From: Angiostrongylus vasorum
Taxonomy: Eukaryota > Nematoda > Chromadorea > Rhabditida > Metastrongylidae
DNA length: 64,000 nucleotides
Assembly: GCA_018806985.1 (NCBI GenBank)
Contig: JADANN010000194.1
Coordinates: 268,049-332,048, forward strand
Direction: 5' to 3'
The position numbers and the translations under genes are program-made. The notes under the pieces were generated by a model. It was not told where the DNA came from. It made no database searches and saw only the letters and a list, made by a program, of their open reading frames with translations. Positions 1 through 10,960 of the stretch are shown piece after piece (the stretch's first letter is position 1; each line of letters opens with the position of its first letter).

Positions 1-324
1 AAAGAAAAGCAAACAAACAGAATAGAAAATTTGTGAAGAGATAGATAAAGGCTTGAGTGATAACAGTAGTAGTGAGAAAATGATAGATGAATATAACATT
101 ATTATTCAGAAAACACTAAAATAGCTTCAGTAGAGTAATCCCACATGAATATGAGCGAAAGCGTCGCAGAAATTGACGGAACAAGTGTTTTTCTCTCGTT
201 TAGTTTCCTGTCTACCAGTGTCGCAAACAATCACCCGCCAAAAGGGGCACGAATCAGCACTGAACCTAGTTAAGCTGGAGCTGTAGTACACTTCACAATG
301 CAGTCAATTTTCATTTATAAAGGC

Positions 325-512
325 GAAACCAAGCACCAGCATCGTGTGGTGCTGAACGTATTAGTCCACGAAAAAAGTGTAATAGCACGTTCGTTCGCCA
401 CTGGAGACACCTACGGTCCGGAGTTTTGCAAATATCTCAGCACCATTATGGTTGTACTTCACATAATACCCTAACGTGAGAAATTGTAGTAGGCAGAAAA
501 TGAAAAGTTAAC
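325..512 (+). mobile_element. SINE-B copy (tRNA-derived)
   Basis: It shares the family block: an A-box-like GTGTGGTGCTGAACG, a B-box-like CACGTTCGTTCGCC, then GGTCCGGAGTTTTGCAAATA and a tail ending GTAGTAGGCAGAAAATGAAAAG. It is diverged from the copies at 7 kb and 52 kb. Confidence 0.6.
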
Positions 513-1739
513 AAGTGTTTTTTATTATTTCAATTATATTCCTAACTCACAAAGATAACGATCCACCAAAGTAACACAGAGACTGCGAAAAAACCTTCAA
601 TGCGAATTTGAAGCAAAATAGGGGCTTTGGCAATGGCTTTTTTAAACGTCTTTAGAGAGAAAACCCAAAAAATGAGAGTTTCTACTGGAATGAAAGTTGA
701 AGCAGATCAGGAACGCTGCAGGCGATACCACCGCGTCTGGGACGACATTTGCTAATTACCCAACCATCGTCATCTCATTTCCAGACATCAGTCTCGCCTA
801 TAGCTACGTATATGTCTTTGTTCTACTTGTTCTTTCGTAAAAGAAAACACACATACAACGAAAATAGAAATAAAAAAAAACAAAGAATGTCGGATAACAG
901 CAGCCAACAATTTTACCAGTGAAGGAAAAGGCAGAGGCTGAACTCGCTTAGCGAACACTCGACTAGAATCTAATGAAAATAAACTCTGCCCTTGACAGAT
1001 TTTTTTGTATGTTCTTTAACGCTTTACAATGCTGGAGTGTTTCTGAGGTTTTCGTGTCTGCTGGACGTGCGACAGAGCAATACAGAAAACAAATAGGGTA
1101 ACACGTGACTGATACTATCTACAATCCTCGATGGACAATTCTCCATGAATAAATGCAACGGCTGCAAGGTTTCTGAAAACTGTCCACTTTTAATTTCTTC
1201 TTCCAAAATCGCGTCATGAGAAGCTCTCTACAAGATGGTAGGGGAACACAACAGAAACGACAGAAGAAGGAAAAGAGGAGGGAAAACAAAAAAGGAATTC
1301 CTAATTCCTTTATCGCACATTTCTTTTAAAAAAAAAGAATAAAAAAACGATGTAATGACACATTTCGAAGAATTACAATCGTAGATAGAATTTCGATGTG
1401 CAAACGATGTTTTGTTGTTTTGTCGTTCATCTCCTCCTTCCGCCTACTTGTTGTCAAGCAAATGCAGCTCTCATATTGATTGCTGTCCTGTGTTTTTTTA
1501 TTTTTTAAATGGAAAAAACTGGAAAACAAGCAAGTTTTTGATGGCTCAAGGTTTCAGTGAAATGAAAGATTACGAAATGCGCACGTTGTTTAACGGGATG
1601 TTTAAAATAGGCACGACTTCCTTAGAAACTCGTCTCTATCAGTTAAGGTGTGAGAGACTATAATCGGCACAGTTTTGCCAACTTACTGCAATCTTAAGCT
1701 GAATCTGCTTAGGATTGAGATCAATGCTCCCAATAGTGT
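513..1739. other. No gene seen
   Basis: This AT-rich stretch has only short ORFs with no recognisable domain, codon signal or repeat shared with the rest of the window. Confidence 0.5.
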
Positions 1740-1744
1740 CGGTG

Positions 1745-2865
1745 TAGTCCGGTGGTCAGATGCGTCCTCCAGTTATCAAATGCGTCCTGCAGTACAATGA
1801 GATCGATTTCCGCGCCCCTGGTCCACCAAGCCATCTATCCCGTTGGGGTCGGCAAATTGCTGCTAGACTTGTCTGGAAGGATAGCAGCACGGGCTTGACA
1901 CATTGGTAGGCCACCGCGAGTCATTGTAAAGGCCAGATATGCATTCAACCATCTCCATGGATGGTGTTGCGGCGTTGAGCTCAAAACTTTATATGAATAT
2001 CAAGTCGTTGTGAATATTAGTTCTTGCGTAGCTGTCGGGAACAACCTCGAGTTTGGGTTATAACAGTTTATAGCAATAACAACGGTACAATGATAATATC
2101 TGATATGTGACGATATGTGGTTAGTTGGGTATATACGAGCGAGATTGAAATGAGAACAAGTGATACAATTGAAGGAAGCTAGGCGGACACTGGAGTTGGA
2201 GCACTGATGAACTGAGGGATTGGATGAACACTGGACGGACGCTCCGAACACTTGAAGACGAATGCCCATGGGCTGCTTGTATTACTTCTGTAGTGGGAGG
2301 AGCTTTGCCAGAGGGAACTAAAGACAGCGCCTAGAGAGAGAGGTTCTAAAGGTTTTTTCTACTAGCACAATCTGATAGAGCTACATGTGAAAGGGCGCAG
2401 CTGCTCGTTCGGAAACTTCTTTGGGACGGCAGATGCTGGAAAGTACACTCAGCTGACTGCTGTTGATTCAGTGCCCGAACTGTCGGGTAAAGAAGAGCAG
2501 TTTATTGAAAGAAGCTATAGAATCCCATTCCAGCCACTTGCGAGGCAACTGCATGAGATAGTGGCTAGGAGGCAATTAAGAGAAGATGCGAAGATAAATT
2601 TAAGATTGTTACAGGTGAACAAGAAACACACACCAATATAGAAAGTAGGATTAAGGTCACCGGAAACAGTATTCGAAATGTTTTACATAGAGAGCATTCC
2701 TGTGTTAGTGAAGAATATTCTCTATAGATGGTTAATAAAGTCGAATGCATGGCGTATCCTTCTGATCAACGTAATGATCAAATTGATCATTGAATTGAAA
2801 TTGAATGTAAGGGATTGATCAACGCCGAAGGCCTTACCCTTTTCTTTATTCATTAAATATCTGGA
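1745..2865 (+). mobile_element. SINE-A copy interrupted by a 767-base insert
   Basis: The SINE-A 5' and central part runs to 1965 (GATCGATTTCC B box, GCAGCACGGGCTTGACACAT, GCCAGATATGCATTCAACC). Its 3' part resumes at 2733 (AAAGTCGAATGCATGGCG, TGATCAACGCCGAAGGCCTT). Between them lies unrelated sequence bounded by the duplicated hexamer GATGGT (1960-1965 and 2727-2732). Confidence 0.6.
1966..2732. mobile_element. Unclassified insertion inside a SINE
   Basis: This insert separates the two halves of a SINE-A copy. It begins TGTTGCGGCG-like just after the left GATGGT and ends before the right one. An 84-residue frame (2387-2641 plus) lacks a recognisable motif. It may be a truncated LTR or DNA element; I cannot assign a family. 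Confidence 0.4.
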
Positions 2866-3068
2866 TAATTTCTTCCCCGACAGGAAGTCCAAGTTGATCC
2901 ATTTGGGAAGAAAAATTACATTACAGCTTATTTCACAAATTGCATATTGCTCTTCTCCCTAATAAATCCATTTTTCTAGGGTCTGCTTCATTTCTTTATA
3001 GGAATATCGGATCAATAGCGTTCTAAATTGAGCAAGCATTTTTTGAGCTCCTAGGCTGAATCGAAATG

Positions 3069-3352
3069 GAGCGCGTGTAGCGCAGTGGTCGGAGGCGCCC
3101 TGCAACACGCATGGGATCGACCTCTGTGCCCCTGGTCCACCAAGCCTTCCATCCCTCCGGGGTCGGCAAATTGCTGCTAGACTTGTCTGGAAGGATAGCA
3201 GCACGGCCTTGGTACATTGGTAGGCCTAGGCCACCGCGAGTCATTGTAAGGGCCAGATATGCAATCAATCACCTCCAAACGATGCTGAATGAAGTCGAAT
3301 GCATGGTGCATCCCTTAGGGATAGATCAACGCCGACAGCTTTATCCCTTTTT
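3069..3352 (+). mobile_element. SINE-A copy, near full length
   Basis: The A box lies in GTGTAGCGCAGTGGTCGG and the B box in GGGATCGACCTC. The unique body follows (TCCCTCCGGGGTCGGCAAAT, AGACTTGTCTGGAAGGATAG, GCCACCGCGAGTCATTGTAA) and the copy ends AGCTTTATCCCTTTT. This is a typical tRNA-headed SINE layout. Confidence 0.75.
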
Positions 3353-4207
3353 TAGGGTGGATGGAAAAGGACAGAATGATTTAGCGAAGTACATTCGATG
3401 AATTCTTTCTGCTATCCTAATAAGGATAACCTTGTCTCCAATTTTTTCCCTTTAATGAAAAGTTTTTTTTACAAAGCAATTACTTATGCTAACAGAATGC
3501 CTTGGTTTTTAAAATTTCTGTAAAGTCACAATCTATTTCTACTTGCGCCATTTGCAGATGTTATTCTTCATAAGCAATGTCTTCATTTAATTAATTCGTT
3601 CACCAATCCTTCTTGTGCATTGCAGACTCTAGTCAGATGTGAACGTCAAGAAGATGATTGTCTCTCTAGCATAGCAATTAGTGATTGGAAACCGCCATCT
3701 ACCCACAGGAATAGCACTTTCATCCGATGCAATGTAGGATTCGCTATCGAATTTAGTTGATCCCACGGAATGAGCTTCTTGCAGTACCCTCCCTTACCGC
3801 TAGGGCTGATACGAAATCAGTTGAGAACTTGACGATCGAACCTAACAAGCACTCTGACTGGTTTGTAATGTCAAGGATTACTTCTTTCTTAAATTTTGTG
3901 GTAAACAATTTTAATTTAACAATCAATATATAACATTTTTTTAACAACCGAACGCTCGTTCCTAGTGATGACAAAGCGTCATCATCGTTAACAGCGACAT
4001 GTGTTATTGAAATGAGACCCTGTAAGTAGATGAACAATCGGAAGTGGACGTTTTCGATTAAAAAAGAGAGAAATCCAACTATATTGAATATTGGTGTTGG
4101 GATACATGAGAGGAAATCATTTCATGCTGACAATGAAAACAGTGCTCAAATAAGACAGTTTAGTACTCCCGAAATTGTTTGTTTTAAGCAAATTAACTAA
4201 AGGGGAA
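3353..4207. other. No gene seen
   Basis: AT-rich sequence. A 94-residue minus frame (3753-4037) has no recognised motif. I see no repeat shared with the rest of the window. Confidence 0.45.
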
Positions 4208-4415
4208 AGGACGTGAATGTCGCGGTGGTGAATGCGTTAGCGCACGGAAAGGATGATAGCGCGTTCGATCCCGACCGCAGACACCTGCTTCCGGATTTTT
4301 GCAAATATCTCGGCATCATTGTGGTTTTCATATTTTTTGGACTTATGTTGAGACTAATGTTCTCATGCAACAAATTCTATTACGAATTCAAAGCTGCATT
4401 ATTTTTCACAGAATC
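4208..4415 (+). mobile_element. SINE-B copy with extended 3' flank
   Basis: GTCGCGGTGGTGAATGCGTT and GCGTTCGATCCCGACCGC supply A and B boxes. The sequence after the usual end (CTTATGTTGA, ATTATTTTTCACAGAA) is also shared with the copy at 19185-19425, so the two form a longer shared unit. Confidence 0.65.
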
Positions 4416-4639
4416 GCCAGACGTGATAACGGGTCATACACTAATAAAAAAACAATAATAATTGATTAATTGTACGGAGGTTGAAGGAATCACGGTTTCT
4501 AAAATATTGTTACGACATGTATGTGCACCCGAATAATGATATCGACAGCTGCAGGATTTATTGCTCGTCGAAAATCAGATCATTTTGGAAGGCAACTGAT
4601 CAGCATTCGTCCTGTACAGAAGAGCACCGCCGCGAGAAA

Positions 4640-4775
4640 GGATAGTTCATTTGAGCGGTGCTCTACTTCAGGCGATTCGATTCGATGCTACAACAACCAT
4701 TTGTAGACCATCGGCTTAGATCAATCCGGCTCCGAGGAGCGGAAACGCGCCAGAACGTTAGAAACGCCAGAACGG
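4640..4775 (+). mobile_element. Decayed PLE terminal repeat
   Basis: GAGCGGTGCTC, GATTCGATTCGATGC and GGCTCCGAGGAGC...AACGTTAG parallel the pLTR-like unit at 14435-14600. The hammerhead core is degraded (CCGAGGA instead of CTGANGA). Confidence 0.4.
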
Positions 4776-5609
4776 GCGCCAGTAAGGTCTTTGCACTTGT
4801 CATGCTTCAAAGCTGCGCATTGAGCACCACCATTTTTTCTGTAGATCCCATTTATCTTAACTATCATTTGCCTGGAACCTAATCAATGGAGGTCTATAAT
4901 TGCTTATAATAATTGCAATTGCAATTATAATTGCATTTGGGGAGGTGCTTCTCACGTTTCCCTTTCAGATTAGTGCACGCTTCTATCTAGGGCTCATGCC
5001 GTGTATAATGTGCAGAACTCACAGACGCACATACTCGCATCCATATACTTGAATTATTTCACGCTATGCTGTAAGTATTAGTAAAGAACAAAGAGACAGC
5101 GGACACAAGGAGCCCATATTTTGAAACCATCAAGTCACAAGGCAGTTACACGGTCGTTCCGGTTTGTGTTTGAGCCCTGCTACCCAAGGTCATGCCATGC
5201 TACTAACCGGTTTGAAATTATACGACAGAGGTCAGTGCGCTTTATCAAAGAAGTGATAGCGATGAGCCTATCGATATAACACGTTTATCAGTCTTAGTGG
5301 GTAGAAGAAAGGGGATGTTGGAGTTAAAACAATTGACTAAGGTTGATTAAGAAAAGAAGAAAAAACTTAAGCTTCTAGCACAGGGAGCTAAACGAGCGAT
5401 CGCAAGTTGAGGAAGTTGTCAAGAATACATTATTGTCTCCTTTCCTTAGAGCTTCAATCACAAACATAGAAAAAATGGTAGCAGTGCATCTATCTTATCT
5501 TCTTCCCTACATATTCAATATTTCCTTGAGTTTAAAAACGAAGTTCAACTGGAATTCGAGCTTGAGTCCAAAAGATTTGTCCAAAATGCCAAGAGGTCCA
5601 TTATAGATA
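4776..5609. other. No gene seen
   Basis: A short alternating tract AATTGCAATTGCAATTATAA lies near 4911-4935. Otherwise I see only short random frames. Confidence 0.45.
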
Positions 5610-5748
5610 AAGCTCTAAAGCTCTTCGCGTTGATCAATCCGTGAGGGATGCGTCATGTATTGGACTTCGTTAAGCATCGTTTGGAGGTCATTGAGTGCAT
5701 ATCTGGCCTTTACAATGAATCGCGGTGGTCTACCGATATATCGAGCCA
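5610..5748 (-). mobile_element. SINE-A 3' fragment
   Basis: In minus orientation it carries the tail and body block: AAGCTCTTCGCGTTGATCAA, TTAAGCATCGTTTGGAGGTC and CATATCTGGCCTTTACAATG. The tRNA-like head is missing. Confidence 0.65.
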
Positions 5749-6339
5749 AACTCAAAAAAAGAATAAAAGCAAAGGAGGCATTAACGGACCTGCTTAATGG
5801 ATTGAATAATACTAGGGTGACTGGATATTGCGTGTAGTTCAGCGAGTCGAAAACTTGTCAAGATTCTGCATTTTTTAAGCGCTTGCGATCCCTTTCAGAG
5901 TCACGTGGTATGGCGCGAAATGCAGTATTATAGTAAAACTGGAGGAAAGCACGTAAAAAGTACAGACAAAGCTCATAGAACTATGGAAAAAAATGCGTGA
6001 ATGGGCCGTAGCAAATGATGTAAGTGTATTTCGTACAGTAACAGCGAAAATCATCTATCATTTCATCAACTCACACCTCCAGAAATACCGAACAAAGCAG
6101 AGTTTCTTATTAGTATTTTCTGATGTTCTAATGGAATCGTGAGAAATATTGTGAAAAAAGGGCACAGTATTGCTTGATCTGTTAATCCAAAAGAACCTGG
6201 GAAGTCCGGTCACGTGACACTAATAAATGCCGAGTGTACTAGCGGCCGGGTCCGATGATGTAGTGATCGACTGATGGACAAGTCGTACAGGTGTGACAGG
6301 TGATTTCTGTGGAATTGAAATTTATGTTGAACATAAAAC

Positions 6340-6600
6340 ATGAACATTTCTGTTGTTCTCAAGAACGACTTTCTATTAACCTCGACATAGATTGACAATT
6401 CGGTAATAGTCGATATTACTCTGTGCGGCTGCTATCCACCGACTAATTGGAGTACTTACAACGAAGTAACGGCTCTGAAGAAGGTGAAACCGCCGAAACG
6501 TCAGCCATTGTATCCTTATAAATTCTATAAAACCAACCTCCTGTCTTCTTATTGAAGAAAACTCCGAATTTCTATTGTGTTGTTGTTGTTGTTGTTTCAT
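6340..6600 (+). mobile_element. PLE terminal repeat (pLTR) fragment
   Basis: It begins with the shared CGACTTTCTATTAACCTCG terminus, holds the hammerhead-like motif at 6471-6506 and ends in a GTTGTTGTTGTT run. No PLE protein sequence follows. Confidence 0.6.
6471..6506 (+). ncRNA. Hammerhead ribozyme motif (PLE type), core intact
   Basis: The 36-base motif reads GGCT (stem I), CTGAAGA, stem II GGTG/CGCC with an AAAC loop, GAAAC, GTC, then AGCC (stem I partner). All invariant core positions fit CUGANGA...GAAA...NUH. Stem III is only the palindrome ACGT, so a dimer is likely needed. PLE-borne hammerheads of this kind are known; activity here is inferred. Confidence 0.72.
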
Positions 6601-6689
6601 TGAAGACGTCGAAGCGTTAGCCGAACATGGATATCCACGTAATGGCGTTCTAACCCATCAATAATGTTATGGGCAATATTTTACCTTAT

Positions 6690-7066
6690 ATTTTCTGCCT
6701 TCTATACTTTTATGGCAGCTTGTTAAGTGAAATACAACCACAAGATTGCTGTGATATTTGCCAAACTGCGGACCGCAGGTGTCTGCAGTGGGGAACGAAC
6801 GCGCTATTGTCCTTTCCGGGGAGTAACGCGTTCACCACCACACCATGCGGGTTTCGCCTGTCTCTCAGCTAGTTCTATCGATCTGTGGCGTCAGCAATCA
6901 CCCATCAATGGGATTACTCCCCGGAAAGGACAATAACGCGTTCGTCCCCCACCGCAAACACCTGCGGTCCGCAGTTTTGCAAATATCTCAGCAATTTTGT
7001 GGTTGTATTTCGCTTAATAACCTGCCATGAAAAGTATGGAAGCCAGAAAATAAAAGGTAAAATATT
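6690..7066. mobile_element. Head-to-head inverted pair of SINE-B copies
   Basis: A minus copy (6690-6912; GGACCGCAGGTGTCTGCAGT, CACCACACCATGCGGG) abuts a plus copy (6913-7066; CCCCGGAAAGGACAATAACG, GGTCCGCAGTTTTGCAAATA). Transcripts crossing it would fold into a long hairpin. Confidence 0.7.
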
Positions 7067-7074
7067 GTGAATTC

Positions 7075-7330
7075 AATTACAGCCTCAGCTTAACTGGGTT
7101 CAATGCCGATGTGGGCTCCCCAGATCAATCCCGTTGACGGGTAATTGCTGACGGCACAGATCGATAGAACTAGCTGAGAGACAGGCGAAACGAAGGACCC
7201 GCATGGTGTGGTGGTGAACGCGTTACTCCCCGGAAAGGACAGTAGCTCGTTCGTTCCCCACCGCAAACACCTGCGGTCCGGAGTTTTGCAAATATCTCAG
7301 CAATCCTGTGGATGTTGTGGGCAGTTTTTG
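7075..7330 (+). mobile_element. SINE-B copy with full 5' region
   Basis: It runs from CAGCCTCAGCTTAACTGGGT through CTCCCCAGATCAATCCCGTT, AACTAGCTGAGAGACAGGCG and GGTGTGGTGGTGAACGCGTT to GGAGTTTTGCAAATATCTC. It is the best example of the extended 5' segment of the family. Confidence 0.7.
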
Positions 7331-8540
7331 GGTCATCCAGAAAGTAATGAGAGATTTTATGCTTGGGATCAACCCAAACAAAAGCGTATTCACAACAGGT
7401 GGCTTGTCATCGCTTTACTGTAAACAAATAACGTTGGTGTAAGAATTTCTCATTAAAAGAGTACAATGTGCTTCACTGTCTGACAAATTACTCATAAACA
7501 TATGCTTGGTGATAATAACAGTGAAGCTGATGCTGTTCAGTATCACAACTATTTATTAGTGGACCAAAATCTAGACAAAACTTTCTGAGAGTCGTTCCCT
7601 AGAAGTAGCAATTCATGGAGACCGTTAAAATCGAAGGCATTATCCGCAAGGTCCTGGCAACGCATAGTATGTGAGGATCACCATCTAATGGATCCAGTAG
7701 TTAACGCGAAATATTGCAGCACTCAAGTTCCCACTAATCATAGCACTAATAAGAAGATGAATTTGTCTAAAGCCCTAAACCTCTCACGGTAGAAGCCAGT
7801 AATGACAATTTTGATTGAAATGGAGGAAATTAAGTTCTCACCAATTCGACCAATTTTGTTTATGAGATCCTAGTATTCGGCCTCAACGGTAAAAAATGGC
7901 GATTTTTTGCCCAACCAGAACAAAAAATGTTCTATAGAGAAGATTATCACCTCAACAGGATCATTTTTAGCTCAGCACCAGAATGTCGATTTGCAGCTGA
8001 ATGTACGACACACGGTATTTATTCCAGACTTATTGTAGCGCTCACGCTCATTGATTAAGGGCTTTATAGCCTCAGCAAAGTTTCTCAAGTGTCTTAACCA
8101 ACAGTTTTCCAGCTTTAGCCCCAAACTTCAGCGGCAGTTCGAGGATACCCATGGAATAGAGATAATCGGTGGAAAAGTCCCTCATCTGTTTGTGCGAAGA
8201 AAAACTACCTATTCATGTAGGTGAAATCGATCATTTCTGACAATATCCTATATCCCCGTAATGGTTCATCAGATAGTCGCAATCGCATGTCATCCTGAGT
8301 GTATTACTACGACGGAGAAGAATTGATTGGCGCAGTAGAATCGCACAAGTTGTGAAGGAGTTCGACATTGAAGTTTAGCTGAGGCTGATATGAAACAACA
8401 GTAAGCCAAGAGCGGTAAAAATCTTAAGCCCATTTACAAGGTTTAAAATATCTTTTATGTCATACAAAGGAGTAAAGCCCACTAGCAGCTCTAGTGTATA
8501 TTATGGACAGATGGACTTACTTTACCTAATACGACACGTC
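7331..8540. other. No gene recognised
   Basis: All frames are short or interrupted. I looked for transposase motifs on both strands and found none I would defend. Confidence 0.4.
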
Positions 8541-8885
8541 TTCATATCTACTGTGCGGATCCCAGCAGTTCTCACACTCGATTCGTTTCCCTCGCATCCA
8601 TTATCCACTAAGGGGTTCCAGCTTTTATTCGTGACTTCGATTGCTGCTTGAAGATTTTTGTTTCGTCTTGAATGTCGCAGAATGCCTGTCGATTCGATCT
8701 TCACTGAAATCTTGAGATAGCCGGGCTAAACCAACTTGGATTGGAGAGAGTGGCTTCCTTCCCATGCATGTCCGGTAGCAATTAAATTATCGAGGAAAAA
8801 TGAGAGGTCTCGATAAGCCTGGAGCCTGATCGAACCAGCACCGTGCTTGTCATGAGCGGCATCACTATCACTGGGCTAGATGGAC
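8541..8885 (-). mobile_element. SINE-C copy (tRNA-derived)
   Basis: Read on the minus strand it starts with a tRNA-like head: CCCAGTGATAGTGATGCCG (A box) and TGCTGGTTCGATCAGGC (B box). The body matches the copies at 28.8 kb and 50.0 kb (GCATTCTGCGACATTCAAG region). Confidence 0.6.
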
Positions 8886-9297
8886 TTTAATCGTATCTAC
8901 TCGAGTTGCTCGATAATTACTAGAAGAAAGGGAGGAAGTAAAACATATCCTAACTGCATACATTTCCTATTTCTTGCAAAGAGCTCAGGTGGCTTCTTAA
9001 TCTTTCGACATGAGGCAGTGTTACTAGCTTCCCACAACACTCAGGACTCTGAGCTATGCTTGCATTAGACAAATGTTTGAAAGATTGGCAGACAATTCTT
9101 TAATCCATGGAACACATGAAACAAAGTCGAAAAAAAGTGCGGAACCATTAATGCACTTATTAGATTTCAAAAAAGTAGGCAAGTTCGCCTTTGTTCCTTA
9201 CGCAGGTGCACTTAGCGCTGTGGCTAGAGGTTCCCTGAAATGTAAAAGTAGTCGTTGATTGGGATTCTCACTTCTCTAAAATAAACCCTATACTTCT
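8886..9297. other. No gene seen
   Basis: Two short plus-strand frames (62 and 61 residues) occur near 8880-9258, without recognisable domains or start context. Confidence 0.4.
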
Positions 9298-9480
9298 TCG
9301 CAGTTGGCAAATTCTTAGTGAATTAGTTTGGAAAGATGGAAAAATACTCACTGGATGCATCGTTAAGCTGTCGAGGTGATTATACAAGCCAACTACTAAT
9401 TTGGCCTTCCCTGTGATGAGTCAAATGAACGCTGTGTCCCTAAGGGATCAATCAACAATGAACGCCTTATCCTCTTCTTT
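9298..9480 (+). mobile_element. Degenerate SINE-A fragment
   Basis: CAGTTGGCAAATTCTTAGTG and TCCCTAAGGGATCAATCAAC followed by a pyrimidine-rich end match the central and 3' SINE-A blocks at reduced identity. Confidence 0.45.
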
Positions 9481-9552
9481 TCATGTTGATTTGGATCATT
9501 AAGCTTTCTATGATTAGAATGTGATATGCACATGACAGGAAACGCGTTTCTC

Positions 9553-9555
<3 letters not shown>

Positions 9556-9593
<38 letters not shown>
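9556..9593. repeat. (AT)n microsatellite
   Basis: About 19 uninterrupted AT units. Confidence 0.95.
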
Positions 9594-9597
<4 letters not shown>

Positions 9598-10197
9598 GCC
9601 TAAAGTTACTTTAGAAATCGTGAAAACAGGAGAGGAAAAGGGAGGGAGAACTTTTTGATAAATTATACTTAAAAGTGTGCAGGAAATCGTACAGGTGGAA
9701 TTAAAGTAAAGTGAGGAGACGTTATTTTATCGATATTTAGCACGTGGTTAATGAGAGCTCCGGTTATTCTTTGTTCGTTTCAGTTTCGTCAATTCCTATG
9801 GAAATAATCCTGGTATTAGCCAAATCCTTCAGCACCTTGATGCTTTGAATACGGCTAAAATGAAGTTAAAACATGTAGTCCAGCTATATTTTAATACCAT
9901 TTGACATTCAGTTTCACACAAAAAATATTTCTGCTATCTGAAGTCGAAACAGAGTTAGTGATGAAGGCGATAGAAGCTACCAAGTGCTTTTACAGGTAAG
10001 GTGTTCCACGATGGAAGCTATCTAGTGCTCCTACAGGTGTGGTGTTGAACTTTGTTCTAAACTTGCATACATGTTTCTTTTATTAGCAGAAGTACCTTTT
10101 GATTATCACATCAAGAAGGACGCAATCACACCTGTATGTATACAAGAAAGAATTTATTTTCAGTGTCTACTACGTTTCACATAAATAAAGCGAAAAA
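9594..10197. other. No gene seen
   Basis: Contains a near-duplicate phrase (GATAGAAGCTACCAAGTGCT at 9968 and GGAAGCTATCTAGTGCTCC at 10013) that suggests a short local duplication. Nothing else is recognised. Confidence 0.4.
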
Positions 10198-10310
10198 AGC
10201 GCAGTGGTCACCTATGTCGTAGAATTCACGCACGGTTGTTGGTTCAACCCCAGCTTCTTATCCCTTTGAAGCCATCAAATTGATATCAGACTTATCAGGG
10301 AAAACTCCTT
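10198..10310 (+). mobile_element. tRNA-like SINE head with SINE-A-like body
   Basis: AGCGCAGTGGTCACC (A box) and TTGTTGGTTCAACCCC (B box) precede CATCAAATTGATATCAGACT, a diverged form of the SINE-A central block. Confidence 0.45.
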
Positions 10311-10629
10311 TTTGACCGAAAGGCGACTGCCTGTGGTGAAAACCTGTTAACCAGACCAGCAAATGGAGCTATTCCACGTTACTAGAGGGAAGCAACTCGA
10401 TCAGTATTCAAAGAATCCGAGAAGCTTTGTGGATGACGGATGCGAGACAACGAAGAGAACGAAGGAAGTTCTGGAGCACGTACAAAATATGAAGGCGGTA
10501 CATATTAGTGAACAAATAAATTTTTCATGAATTTGCACTTGGACGTTCGTCTACATTTCTACCAATTGCTAATAAAACTGGACTTTAACGTATTATTACT
10601 GCCTGCTCTTTTTTAATGACACGGTGTGT

Positions 10630-10960
10630 TGCGAAATATAACTTCAATGATCCTGAGATATTTGCAAAACTCCGGACCGCAGGTCTTTGCAGTGGGGGAA
10701 CGAACCGGCTATTGCCCTTTCCCGGGGCTAACGTGTCAATGTTGGTTTGGGCTCTTCAGATCAATCCCGTGGACGGGTGATTGCTGATGGCACTGATCGA
10801 TAGAACTAGTTGTGAGACAGGGGAAACGAACGACCCGCATGGCGTGGTGGTGAACGCGTTAGCCTCCAGAAAGGGTTATAGCGCGTTCGTTCTTCACCGC
10901 AGATAACTGCAGTCTGGAGTTTCGCAAATATCTCAACATCATTGAAGTTATAAAACTGGA
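10630..10960. mobile_element. Inverted pair of SINE-B copies
   Basis: A partial minus copy (10630-10735: ATATTTGCAAAACTCCGGAC) is joined to a plus copy that includes the 5' segment (CAGATCAATCCCGTGGACGG, GGCGTGGTGGTGAACGCGTT, GGAGTTTCGCAAATATCTCA). Confidence 0.65.
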
